Assembly: GCA_030386875.1 (NCBI GenBank)
Contig: CM059575.1
Coordinates: 49,568,859-49,632,858, forward strand
Reading direction: 5' to 3'
Source of the DNA: Morinoia aosen
Taxonomy: Eukaryota > Arthropoda > Malacostraca > Amphipoda > Talitridae
Length of the DNA: 64,000 nt
Shown: positions 55,339 through 64,000 of the stretch, piece by piece
Layout of the letters: each line of letters starts with the position of its first letter
How positions within the stretch are numbered: position 1 is the stretch's first letter
Made by a program: the position numbers and the translations under genes
The notes under the pieces: generated by a model
The model's input: only the letters and a program-made list of their open reading frames with translations
Databases searched by the model: none
Told to the model about the DNA's origin: nothing

Positions 55339-58300
55339 ATTTAACAATCCTACAGTGGAATCTTAGAGGCTACTTTGCAAAACTACCATACCTTCACTTG
55401 CTTATTGATGAACATCATCCAGGAATCATATGTATTCAAGAATCATTGTTACAAGGAGGCCATAACATAAAATTGAAAAATTACTGCAGTCCTTCCCGAC
55501 ATGAAAGAAGGGAAGGTAGAGGAGGTGGGGTGATTACCTTTATTCACTCCAGTATACCAAACATAACAACACAATTGACTACACCATTAGAACTCATGCT
55601 CTGCAAAATATTTATCATCAAAAAGCCTATCAATATAATAAATATGTATTTGCCTCCCCATTTGGAAAGTAATGGGTTAATGCAGAAATTACAGGACATC
55701 AGCAATCAGATTACAGGATCCAGCATTATTATGATGGACTCAAATGCTCACAGCTATAGCTGGGGATCTGACTTCAGTGATACAAGGGGTAAAATAATAG
55801 AGAACTGGATGACAGAGAACAATTTATTATTACTGAATAATACTGCCCCAACCTTCTTGTCCTCCAGAGGTACTTATACTCAAATAGATCTAACAATAGT
55901 CACTGAGGATCTGCATTCTAAGTTTACATGGAACACTTATAGCGATACTTTTACAAGTGATCACTTTCCACTGATAATTGAATCCACTTTAGCATTTCTC
56001 ACGGCACAACTACCAAGAAAATGGCACCTGCGCAGTGCAGATTGGCCAAAATTCGAAAAAGCTCTAGTGTTTACGAACTGCTCAGATAGGTCAATATCTG
56101 ATGCTTATCAATCCTTAGCCAAAGCTATACTGGCAGCAACTGAAGGTAACATCAGGGCTAGTCAAAGACGTTCACCACTACAAAGGACTAATTGCTGGTG
56201 GACTAAAGATTGCAAGATAGCCCATAGGAAATATCATAAGGCATACAACCATTACAAAAATCACCAAGGGAACATTGAGAAGTGGATTGCATTCAAAAAA
56301 GCAAGAGCAATTTTCCGAAAAACAGTACAAGAGGCTAAAGCCAACAGCTGGAAGGCATTTGTGTCAGGCCTCAGTACCTCTTCTCCAGCGGAGGTTTGGC
56401 ACAAAATTAAAGCCATAAAGGGAAAACAAAGCCGGGGACAAATTGTGCTCAAAAACTCAAGCAACAAAATAATTACTTGCCTAAAGGAAATTTCTGACAT
56501 ATTGGTGGACCAATATGCCTTGAATAACAACTTAGTCTCATGATCCAATATTTGATGAACATAGAAACATCTGTGAACAAATTCCTATCTCATTTTCATT
56601 TGATACAGAGCATGATTACAATCGTCCTCTCACTATGGTAGAGCTCAAAAGAGCAATAATCAGCTCTAAAACTAAAGCACCCGGACCAGATACAATATCT
56701 CTAGAATTCATTAAACATATGAATGAAGACCAGACAAAATACATACTAAATTACTTTAATAGAGTTTGGGTCTCAGAAATCCCAGAGCAGTGGAAGGAGG
56801 CCATAATACGTCCGATCCTTAAACCAGGAAAAGTGCCAACAGACCCAAGAGCATACCGACCAGTAGCACTCACAAATGTACTGTGCAAGCTTTATGAGAA
56901 AATAATAAACTGGAGACTTCTAAAATATATAGAACAAAACAAATGCTTGAACAAGAATCAGAGTGGATTCAGAGCGGGGCGTTGCACTCTGGATGGACTC
57001 ACGCGTATTGAAAACTCCATTCAGCAATAACCCTGCAGGACTTTTGTGTTGTAATATTTGTTGATATAAAACAGGCCTTCGACACTGTTTGGCATTATGG
57101 TCTATTGCAAAAGCTACAGATTTTAGGACTTGAAGGTAACCTACCTCAAACCATAATGTCTTTCATCAAGGAGCAAAGAATAAGAGTCAGAATCAATGAC
57201 ACCCTATCCAAGCAGTGTTTCCTAAGGTCGGGTGTTCCACAGGGATCGGTGATTAGCCCAACATTGTTCAACATCATGTTAAATGATATTTTCCAAGACT
57301 GTAACCCTCTACTACAGACATCCCTCTATGCTGACGATGGTGCTGTTTGGGTTACTTGCTCTAACTTGACTGAAGCACTTTGCATGCTGCAAGATGCCTT
57401 AGATGCTATTCTTGTTTGGTCCCAAACCTGGGGGTTTCAAATCTCTCCAGAGAAAACCAAATGTATGATTTTCACTCACAAAAAAACTAAGCCCCCTTTC
57501 CACTTGAAATATCAGAATGTAAACTTGGAATTTGTCACCAAGTATAAATTTCTTGGTCTACTTCTTGATGCCCAACTTCGGTGGGGTCCACACATAAAAG
57601 AAGTAACCCAGAAATGTCATAAAGACCTAAGACTTCTTCGCATCCTCTCAAATATGAAATGGTCAGCCAATTTTGACATATTAATGAAAATCTACACTTC
57701 CATAATTTTGCCAAAGTTATCATATGGATGTTTTCTCTTTGACACTGCTTGTAAATCTCATTTGCTGTCTTTAGACAGAATCCAATATGCAGCACTGCGC
57801 TTTATTCTTGGTGCAATGCAATGTATCAAGGTAACTCATCTAGAAATAGAGGCAAACTTGATGCCACTGATGTACTTGAGGAAAAAACAGCTGTCAGTAT
57901 GCTCTCAGAGCACTTAGTGTCCCTGGTCACCCAGTTGCAATGCTAATCCAAGATTATTACTCCTTCCATGTCTTTGAACATAACCCAAACCCTCTTCCAG
58001 TAACAGGCCGGATATTCCACTTGCTACAAGAATTGGGCATTAAATCAAACTGCATTGGACCTACCCAGGCCTCTGACAAATATGAAACTTTTGATATGAA
58101 ATGCTTTTCCCATCTAAAAACATACCTAAAGGATGCAGTAGGCAAAAATCAGTGGAAAGCTCTATTTAAACATACTCAAGCACAGTATACTACACGACAG
58201 GAAATATATACAGATGGCTCTAAACACGACCACAGAGTTGGAGTTGGCATTTGGTCGAGTGAATCCAATATCATGGCAAGACTTCCAGGTAGGGCCTCCA

Positions 58301-59013
58301 TTTTCACAGCAGAACTCATGGCTATTTTATATGCCATAAAATACATTGAAAAGATAGCAGGAAATTTTGTCTTGTTCACTGACTCATACAGTGCTATTCA
58401 GGCCCTCAACCAAATGCTTCCCTCCAACCACTACCTGATACCTAAAATCAAGAGGAGGTATGAAGGTCTACCCCCAATGAAATTAATCATTGAGTGGGTT
58501 CCCAGCCACATGGGTATCATGGGAAATGAAAAAGCAGATCAACTGGCAAAAGCAGCATGTAACCTGGAAACAATCTGTTCACCCCATCTTCCACACCTTA
58601 ATCTCATACCTCATGTCAGGCAACATTTCAGACAAAAATGGCAAGATGCATGGGACTCGAGCATTAGCCAATACCATACAGTCAAATCTAAACTGGAGCC
58701 AACGGTAAATTCCTCTGTATCGCGCAAAAAGCAAGTGGTTTTGACGCGATGCAGACTACTTACCACTAAACTTACTCATAATTATCTTTATACAAGAGAT
58801 CCACAGCCCTTGTGTCATCAATGCCAATGTGTGCTCAGTGTTGGACACATTGTGATTGACTGCCCTGCATACGCTGCACAAAGAATTAATTTAAAGAACT
58901 ATGCATGTGCAAATAAATTTCAATTCAACTTGGAAAATATTCTGAGTGGCTTCGTTAATCATGAACTGATAATGAACTTTTTGGACAAACTTGACATCAT
59001 CAATCAAATATAA
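55335..59013 (+). pseudogene. ORF2 of the I-type LINE: endonuclease, RT, RNase H
   Basis: Endonuclease (55335-56000): LQWNLRGYF, ICIQESLL, IIMMDSNAHSYSWGSDF and TSDHFPLIIE carry all usual catalytic residues. RT: APGPDTISLEFIKH, YRPVALTNVLCKLYEKI, NQSGFRAGRCTLDGL, IFVDIKQAFDTVWH, SGVPQGSVISPTLFNIML and the catalytic SLYADDGAVWV (about 57328). RNase H: EIYTDGSKHDHRVGVGIWSS, FTAELMAILYAIKYI, LFTDSYSAIQ and VPSHMGIMGNEKADQLAKA, then a terminal CHQCQCVLSVGHIVIDC. The frame moves at about 56541, 57020 and 57895. Catalytic motifs are preserved between the breaks. Confidence 0.92.
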
Positions 59014-59061
59014 AATGCTCCACGTCCTAAAAGCTTATTTATCAGGTACTCCTACCTGTAA

Positions 59062-60788
59062 TTGGTGATGTGCCTGAATTCACACAAGTATTCACCTCCT
59101 CAAAAAGTCCTCATAGCGGATGACTGGAACAAGTGTTATGTAGTTCTGTTGCATAAGGGTGGACATAAGAGTAGGAAAGAACTTAAAAATTACAGACCAA
59201 ATGCACTGGGTGACACTGTATGTAAGATATTTTGTGGTATTTTGAATGAGAGAATGAAAAATTTAGTTGAGGAATTAGGAGTCCTAGGTGAAGAACAGAA
59301 TGGTTTTAGGCAAGATAGACGTGGGGAAGATAATCTGTTTGTAGTGAGTGAAATAATTGAGCGAATGAGGAAGGATGATAAGCAGGTGTATTTAGCATTC
59401 CTGGATATTGAAAAAGCGTATGACAGAGTGGATCGGGTTAGGCTCTTTGAAGTTTTGAGAAATGTTGGGTTTAGCAGAAAAATAGTAAAAATTGTACAAA
59501 GTCTGTATGAGAACACAAGCGCTATATACAGGTGAGGAGTGAGGCAAGTGAGGAGTGTTAGAGGAGTGAGACAGGGCTGTACTCTGTCTCCCCTGTTGTT
59601 TGGATTGTACACAGAAGAATTAGCAGTTGGACTGAGAAGGAGTGGCTTAGGACTGAAAGTTGGTAATGAGAGACTGAGCTGTTTGTTGTATGCTGATGAT
59701 GTGGTTGTGGTTAGTGAATGTAGACATGAACTGCAAAGGATGCTTGACATTGTGAACGGATATAGTACAGATTTCAAGATGAACTTTGGTGCCGACAAAA
59801 GCAAGGTTATGGTTATAAATAGTGATGAGACTGATAGAGACAGACTGTGGAATATTGGAGAAATCAGAATAGGTAGAACAAAAGAATACAAATATCTAGG
59901 TTGTATGATAAGTGAAGATGGATGCACTAGAACTAAGGGTGAGAAAGTGGCAAAAGCTATGCAGTGGAGTGGACTATTAAGTAACGTGGCCAGACCAGAT
60001 ACAGAGCAAACAAGTATGAATGTGTTAGAGGAATGTGGAAGTATGTTGCTGTACCTAGTGTCATGTATGGTATGAGTGCTCTTGCTTGGAATGGAAGTGA
60101 TCTTGAAAAGCTGGATGTAATACAAAATAAGGTAGGACGGTTAGCATTGGGTGCTCCGAAATGGACAGCTACAGAAGCCATTAGAGGTGACCTTGGGTGG
60201 AGCCTATTTTCAGAAAGAATGATGAAAGCGGTGCTGAATTATAAGGTGAGTAGTTAAAGAATTCAGAATTGCAGATGGGTAAAGCGAATTTTTGAATGGA
60301 ATCTGAGTGTAAGCTATTGGGAGAAAGTGTGTTGGGGGCATGCAAGGAAGCTTAGTATGCAAAAGATTATTCATGTTAGAATTGGGAGACCTGTGGATGA
60401 CTGGAGTTTAATAAATCCTGGAGGTGTAGGGCCTGAGTGGGACTGCAAGAGGTGGAAGAAAGAGATTGAGAGGCAAACAAAAGAGTATGGATTGAATAAG
60501 TGGAGGCTTAGCATGATGTGGAAGCCTACACTTGACTGGTATATGAAAAAAGAAGCACCTAAGTTTGAGATGTTTTATGATGGTAGTTTTGAAAGTCAAC
60601 TCTTGTTTGCTGTGAGATGTAAGTCATTGAGTGTGAACAGACGTACATGGAGGTGGAATGAGAATAATAACAGATTATGTCGGCAGTGTAGTAGTGGAGT
60701 AGAGGAAACAATTGAGCATTTTGTGCTGGAATGTAGTAAGTATGAGCAAGAGAGAGAAAGTTTTATGAATGTGGTGCTTGAGCAGTAG
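59062..60788 (+). pseudogene. Reverse transcriptase of another LINE, 5' truncated
   Basis: Starts inside the finger domain: LHKGGHKSRKELKNYRP, GILNERMKNLVEELG, NGFRQDRRGEDNLFVV, then motif A FLDIEKAYDRVDRVRL, motif B SVRGVRQGCTLSPLLFGLYT and the catalytic LLYADDVVVVSE (about 59685). Downstream are KEYKYLGCMISEDGC and a terminal knuckle CRQCSSGVEETIEHFVLEC. Lesions are a TGA at 59533-59535, a frame change between 60010 and 60075, and a TAA at 60255-60257. The endonuclease is absent. It differs in motif wording from the LINE at 15142. Sequence on minus (59190-60125) is only its shadow. Confidence 0.88.
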
Positions 60789-61319
60789 GGAGAGAATGAG
60801 TGGTATGCCAGATGTTCTGAAGATGATTGCAGTATGAGCTGTCTTGCTGGATTGGATCAGGAGTGTAATTTGAGTATCATAGAAGCTATGAAAATGTTTC
60901 TTGTGCGTGCCTGGAGTAAGAGACAGTGACTGGAATGAACCAGTCAGGTGGAATGGTCAGTAATGACCCAATATACCTGGGGATGGTGTTTTGACACACT
61001 GGCTATTCCAGTGACGCCATCCAATGGCAGCTTGTGACAAGGATTGGTAGATCCTGAGTAGTTTAGTGGACAAGTCTGGTACCAGGCGCTGAACTCTTTG
61101 TGTGAAAATTGTGGATGGAATTGTAGGCCGTTACAAAGGCCCCGACGCTGTCGGCCCTCATGTTCAAGTTCAGCGCAATCATGCTATTTGCCGATTGATG
61201 CCGACGCACCCGTGGCTGAAGTGCGGAGATAGGTGAGCCGCCTGTAATCTTCCTATATCAAAAAACTTGCCCGATTATTGTTCATAATTTCAGATTCATC
61301 TTCAACCGTGGTGGACAGT
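60789..61319 (+). other. 3' region of the truncated LINE
   Basis: Non-coding tail, partly GC-rich, with GGCCCCGACGCTGTCGGCCC (61138-61157, an imperfect hairpin). The 3' end of the LINE is not sharp. No gene. Confidence 0.5.
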
Positions 61320-61375
61320 GGTCACCGTGGCCGAGTAGTTCAGAACGCGCACTTAGAAGGTCTATTAGTATTTAG

Positions 61376-61610
61376 TACGCCTCGTAAGGTTTACCTGTTT
61401 GAACGCCTCGTAAGGTCTACCTGTTTGTACGCCTCAGATAGTTTTGTCTATTAATACGCCTTGTATGGTTTACCTACCTATTTGTACACCTCGGACAGTT
61501 TGTCTATTAGTACACCTCGTATAATTTGTCTATTAGTACACCTCGTATGGTTTGCCTATTAGTAGACCACATATAGTCTGTCTGTTAGTATTCCTTGTAT
61601 TGTTGTATAA
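61376..61610. repeat. 26-bp minisatellite, about 8.5 units
   Basis: Units of 25-30 bp of the form TACACCTCGTATGGTTTGCC + TATTAG (for example 61537-61562), starting at 61376, 61403, 61428, 61455, 61485, 61511, 61537 and 61563, with a last degenerate one. It is followed by AATAAACA and a (T)nC tail (61702-61729). Confidence 0.9.
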
Positions 61611-61818
61611 TATTTTTGTCTAATGATGTCTTACATTAAGAAATTTTTAAAATCCAATATGTGTCATGTATCTTATGTACCAACCTATTATGGAAATAAA
61701 CATTTTTTCTTTTTTTTTCTTTTTCTTTCATGGAAAAGTGTTGGTGGTTCGAATCCCAGCAGTGCCGCCTCGTGATTTCACCCCGTTGAGAAAAAAGAAA
61801 ACTTAAGCACAATTCCTA

Positions 61819-62546
61819 GTAATTGTGTAGCATTGGTCAGTAATCGATTTTCCACTTTTTGGTGCCTTGACATAGTTAATTAGATTGAAATAAACAAGTT
61901 TTCTTCTATGCACTCTCCGTCGTTACGCGTTGTAAATGAGTATTTTAAGAATTATAGCGGTAAATTAGTTACCGCAACTCAAGTGTTTGAAGCGGGAAGT
62001 AAATCATCGAGCGTGTCATATGGCAACATTGCCATAGACGCTTGCTTCTGACGCTTCAGAAGATCAAGCCTGTTCCCACTATCACAAAAGTTAACATACC
62101 GCTATAATTTGTTATTTTTGGGTGAGAATTTCTATTGTGTTATTAACTAAAAGATCCTAGAAGTGGGTTCAGGCTCCACGGGGTAAGCTAATAATAAATT
62201 ACTAAGTATTCAAACGTACTCCAACAGCTCAATTGCGCAGAAAATAAAATCTACCGCGCTAACTTGTAAAATACTCATTTATGTAAAAAGTGTATAGAAG
62301 AATAGAATAGTAGTTTATTTTGATATTATTACCATGGTACAAGCAACAAAAATTTGAAAATCAATGAGTAGCTGTTTATTCGAGCGCATTCGTCATCAAA
62401 GACGAAACTAAACCTACCGCTATAACTCATAAAATACTCATTTATGATGGATATTACATAGAAGAAAACTTGTTTATTTTAATCTAATTAACTATGTTTA
62501 GGCATCGAAAACTTAAAAATCAATTACTGACCAATGCTACACATTT
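61819..62546. mobile_element. Inverted-repeat element inside SINE copy 3
   Basis: Left arm (about 61822-61965) and right arm (about 62410-62546) are inverted copies, for example GTGTAGCATTGGTCAGTAAT and, on the other side, ATTACTGACCAATGCTACAC. A further diverged, direct-oriented copy of the right arm lies at about 62262-62370. Possible TA at both borders. Confidence 0.7.
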
Positions 62547-62699
62547 ACCCGATTCGTCACTCAACTCAGGTGTCTAAAATGGATACCGGCTTGACCGATG
62601 GTAACCGTCATGCGTCCGGGCCTTAGTTGAGCTGTAAGGCATTTAAAAAAGCAATGTAAAAGATATGTATCAGGCTTGATCAACTGTGCGGTTAAGGAT

Positions 62700-63330
62700 A
62701 CGGTCTAGGTAAAAAAAGTCCGTCATTTATAGATGGATTTCTCTGAAATTTTCACAGTAGGTGTGAAATGATGCAAAGATCATTTATTATTTCAACAAAA
62801 TTTTTGTATCTGCACTGGATTTTTTTTTATTTTCGAAAAATATGATAAAATAGGGTTTTTTTTAAAATCTATCTTCTTCTACAATTTTGAAGTTATAGAA
62901 CCAGTACTTCTTTTTTAGATTGCTTAGATGTCTATATAACCACTCGCAATAGGGAATTTCGAAAACTTTTTTGTGGATTTTGGGAATTAGAAAAAAAATG
63001 AATTTATTTTCATTTTTTTTTTTTTGTCCTGTAATTTTCAAAATAATAAATGTATCAAAAAATGCTATTGCGCGAGGATACATCTTGCGAAGCCCTATCG
63101 AATGGTATATAAAGCATTCTTGTAGCTCTAAAATTGTGGAAGGAGTAGCATTTGAGAAACCAATTATCAAGTTGTATCAATATACAACAAAAGAGAATAG
63201 GTGTTATTAATGAAAGCAACCAATTTTTTTAATTTTTCATTTTTTTTTTGACCAAAATACGTTTTTTTTGTCAAGTCAACTCCTTAGTTTTATAGCTCTT
63301 TTCAAGCCCTTCGGATTGGTGTGCTTGCCA
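62700..63330. other. AT-rich spacer with long A/T runs
   Basis: No gene. It holds poly-T and poly-A runs, and weakly similar inverted segments at about 62878-62960 and 63065-63140. The small ORFs here are chance. Confidence 0.45.
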
Positions 63331-63332
63331 TA

Positions 63333-63401
63333 GCTGTAGCTATGATACTGCAGCTTTCATTGAGCTATGAATGAAAGATGCGGTATCATAGATACGGCAG
63401 A
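63333..63401. repeat. Imperfect hairpin, about 30-bp stem
   Basis: GCTGTAGCTATGATACTGCA (arm 1) is largely the reverse complement of TGCGGTATCATAGATACGGC (arm 2), with CTTTCAT/ATGAAAG at the inner end and a loop of about 9 bases. Confidence 0.75.
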
Positions 63402-63689
63402 ACAGCTAAATTCTGAAATTGTCAAAAATTATAATAAAATATTTTCTCAGCGTTAGAATGTTTTGTTTGAATGATGGAAGCACCTTAAGTAGCCCATTAA
63501 CAAACTATAATGCCATTCCCAATAATGAGGGGGGAGAGTTCAAGGTCACTCCACCCCCATCGCTTTCCCCCCCTCTGGTGGGCGCACTATTCGGAGTAGA
63601 CGTAAACGGAAAGTACCAATGGAAGCGCAAGAAAATCCTCTATAAGATGCATATAAAAGCAGAAAATCAACACATATACTGAGTTCTAC

Positions 63690-63815
63690 CTAGACGGTGT
63701 CCTTAAAGGACCAGCCCTTCCGTGAGGACGTCAAGGGCTCGAATCCCGGCGCTGGGTGGCGACTGCTCCGTTGGGTATAGGGGAAAAATTCAATGCACAA
63801 TATCCCGCTCTCAGA
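63690..63815 (+). repeat. SINE copy 4, 3' truncated
   Basis: B box GGCTCGAATCC (63736-63746) then CCGGCGCTGGG, CTCCGTTGGGTATAGGGG, AATGCACAATATCCCGCTC as in copy 2. It breaks off after CTCAG at about 63814. The A-box side is degenerate. This is a SINE head and not a tRNA gene. Confidence 0.7.
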
Positions 63816-64000
63816 TTGCTTGTGACAGTGGTTGCGTAAAGAAGTGTGATCATTTTAGTAAATGTGAAGTGTTTGCCAAAATTGAAGAGTGGTGAGTGCG
63901 GTGGCTTTGATAATGAAGCCAGAACCAAGCACACCAGGAAAAATTAACGGAAGCTCTACTGCAGCTTGCCAAGGTGCTGGAAGAAAGAAGCAAAAAGCCA
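63816..64000. other. Right-edge sequence, nothing recognised
   Basis: Purine-rich on plus (GGAAGAAAGAAGCAAAAAG at the end). No ORF or repeat is supported. Confidence 0.4.

Larger units (their letters stand above)
52895..59040 (+). mobile_element. I-type LINE, three frameshifts and one stop
   Basis: A long non-LTR element with gag-like ORF1, endonuclease, RT and RNase H in order. RNase H after RT points to the I group rather than Jockey or CR1. It starts close to the right flank of G3 (boundary not resolved; 52895-53481 is a non-coding 5' region with CCGCTGGGGCCTTGGGCCC) and ends near 59040. It is otherwise well preserved, so insertion is fairly recent. Confidence 0.88.
61320..62690 (+). repeat. 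SINE copy 3, interrupted twice
   Basis: The A box TGGCCGAGTAG (61328-61338) and B box GGTTCGAATCC (61746-61756) lie 408 bp apart, far more than in copy 2 (33 bp), because a unit at about 61357-61731 is inserted. The body starts at CCGTTGAG..AAGCACAATTCC (to 61816), breaks at an inverted-repeat element and resumes at about 62550 with CTCAACTCAGGTGTC and ATGTATCAGGCTTG. Confidence 0.72.

Noticed and set aside
59190-60125. 311-aa minus ORF
   Set aside because: Shadow of the LINE RT on plus; low-complexity Ser/Leu/Thr content, no domain.
63690-63760. tRNA gene candidate
   Set aside because: Only the B box is sound, no cloverleaf forms, and the downstream sequence matches the SINE body.

Overview
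This looks like an arthropod (probably insect) nuclear genome region made almost entirely of transposable elements. No host gene is visible. The evidence is arthropod-type Ty3/Gypsy elements with tRNA-Ser and tRNA-Gly primer sites, an I-type LINE with a gag-like ORF1 and RNase H, tRNA-derived SINEs, TA-flanked DNA transposons, AT-rich spacers and a long (TA)n tract. The species cannot be named from the sequence.

Layout. 1-1527: 3' part of a CR1/L2-like LINE with a 9-bp repeat tail, sitting in the 3' LTR of a decayed Mag-like Gypsy element (1528-5880, minus, tRNA-Ser primer site). 6339-15141: a non-coding LTR element (LARD-like) whose 5' LTR is split by a 4,050-bp TIR element (6411-10460, TA target duplication); that element carries a 949-bp foldback element (7316-8264). 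The 3' LTR of the LARD survives uninterrupted across the same point (15046-15141), so it serves as an internal empty site. 15142-18100: a decayed LINE with endonuclease and RT. 18150-20905: a LINE remnant on minus, broken by two SINEs and a 54-65 bp tandem array. 21000-23450: LTR-like and repeat-rich sequence with palindromes. 24000-32000: two copies of one unusual gag-pol retroelement family facing each other; the minus copy is interrupted by a solo LTR (5-bp TSD), a TIR MITE (4-bp TSD) and an LTR-like segment (5-bp TSD).

32684-46150: an old Gypsy LTR, split by a composite insert (33354 to about 36060) containing a 221-bp-period duplication with a tRNA-Trp 3' half, and split again by a young Gypsy element of the same lineage (G2, 37264-45995, 1.9-kb LTRs, TSD TCGC). 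46545-52890: G3, a sister copy in the opposite orientation (0.94-kb LTRs, TSD GCAA). 52891-59040: a fairly recent I-type LINE with three frameshifts and one early stop. 59062-61300: a second, different LINE RT. 61320-62690: a SINE interrupted twice, by a 26-bp minisatellite unit and by an inverted-repeat element. 62700-64000: AT-rich, with a hairpin and a truncated SINE.

The protein-coding capacity is retroelement gag, protease, RT, RNase H, integrase and endonuclease; every multi-domain copy has at least one lesion. The LTR pairs of G2 and G3 are almost identical, so the lineage moved recently. The most distinctive items are the 4,050-bp element with CATG-rich subterminal arrays, the LARD that dates it, the LTR-length change between G2 and G3, and the tRNA-Trp(CCA) fragment carrying its CCA tail.
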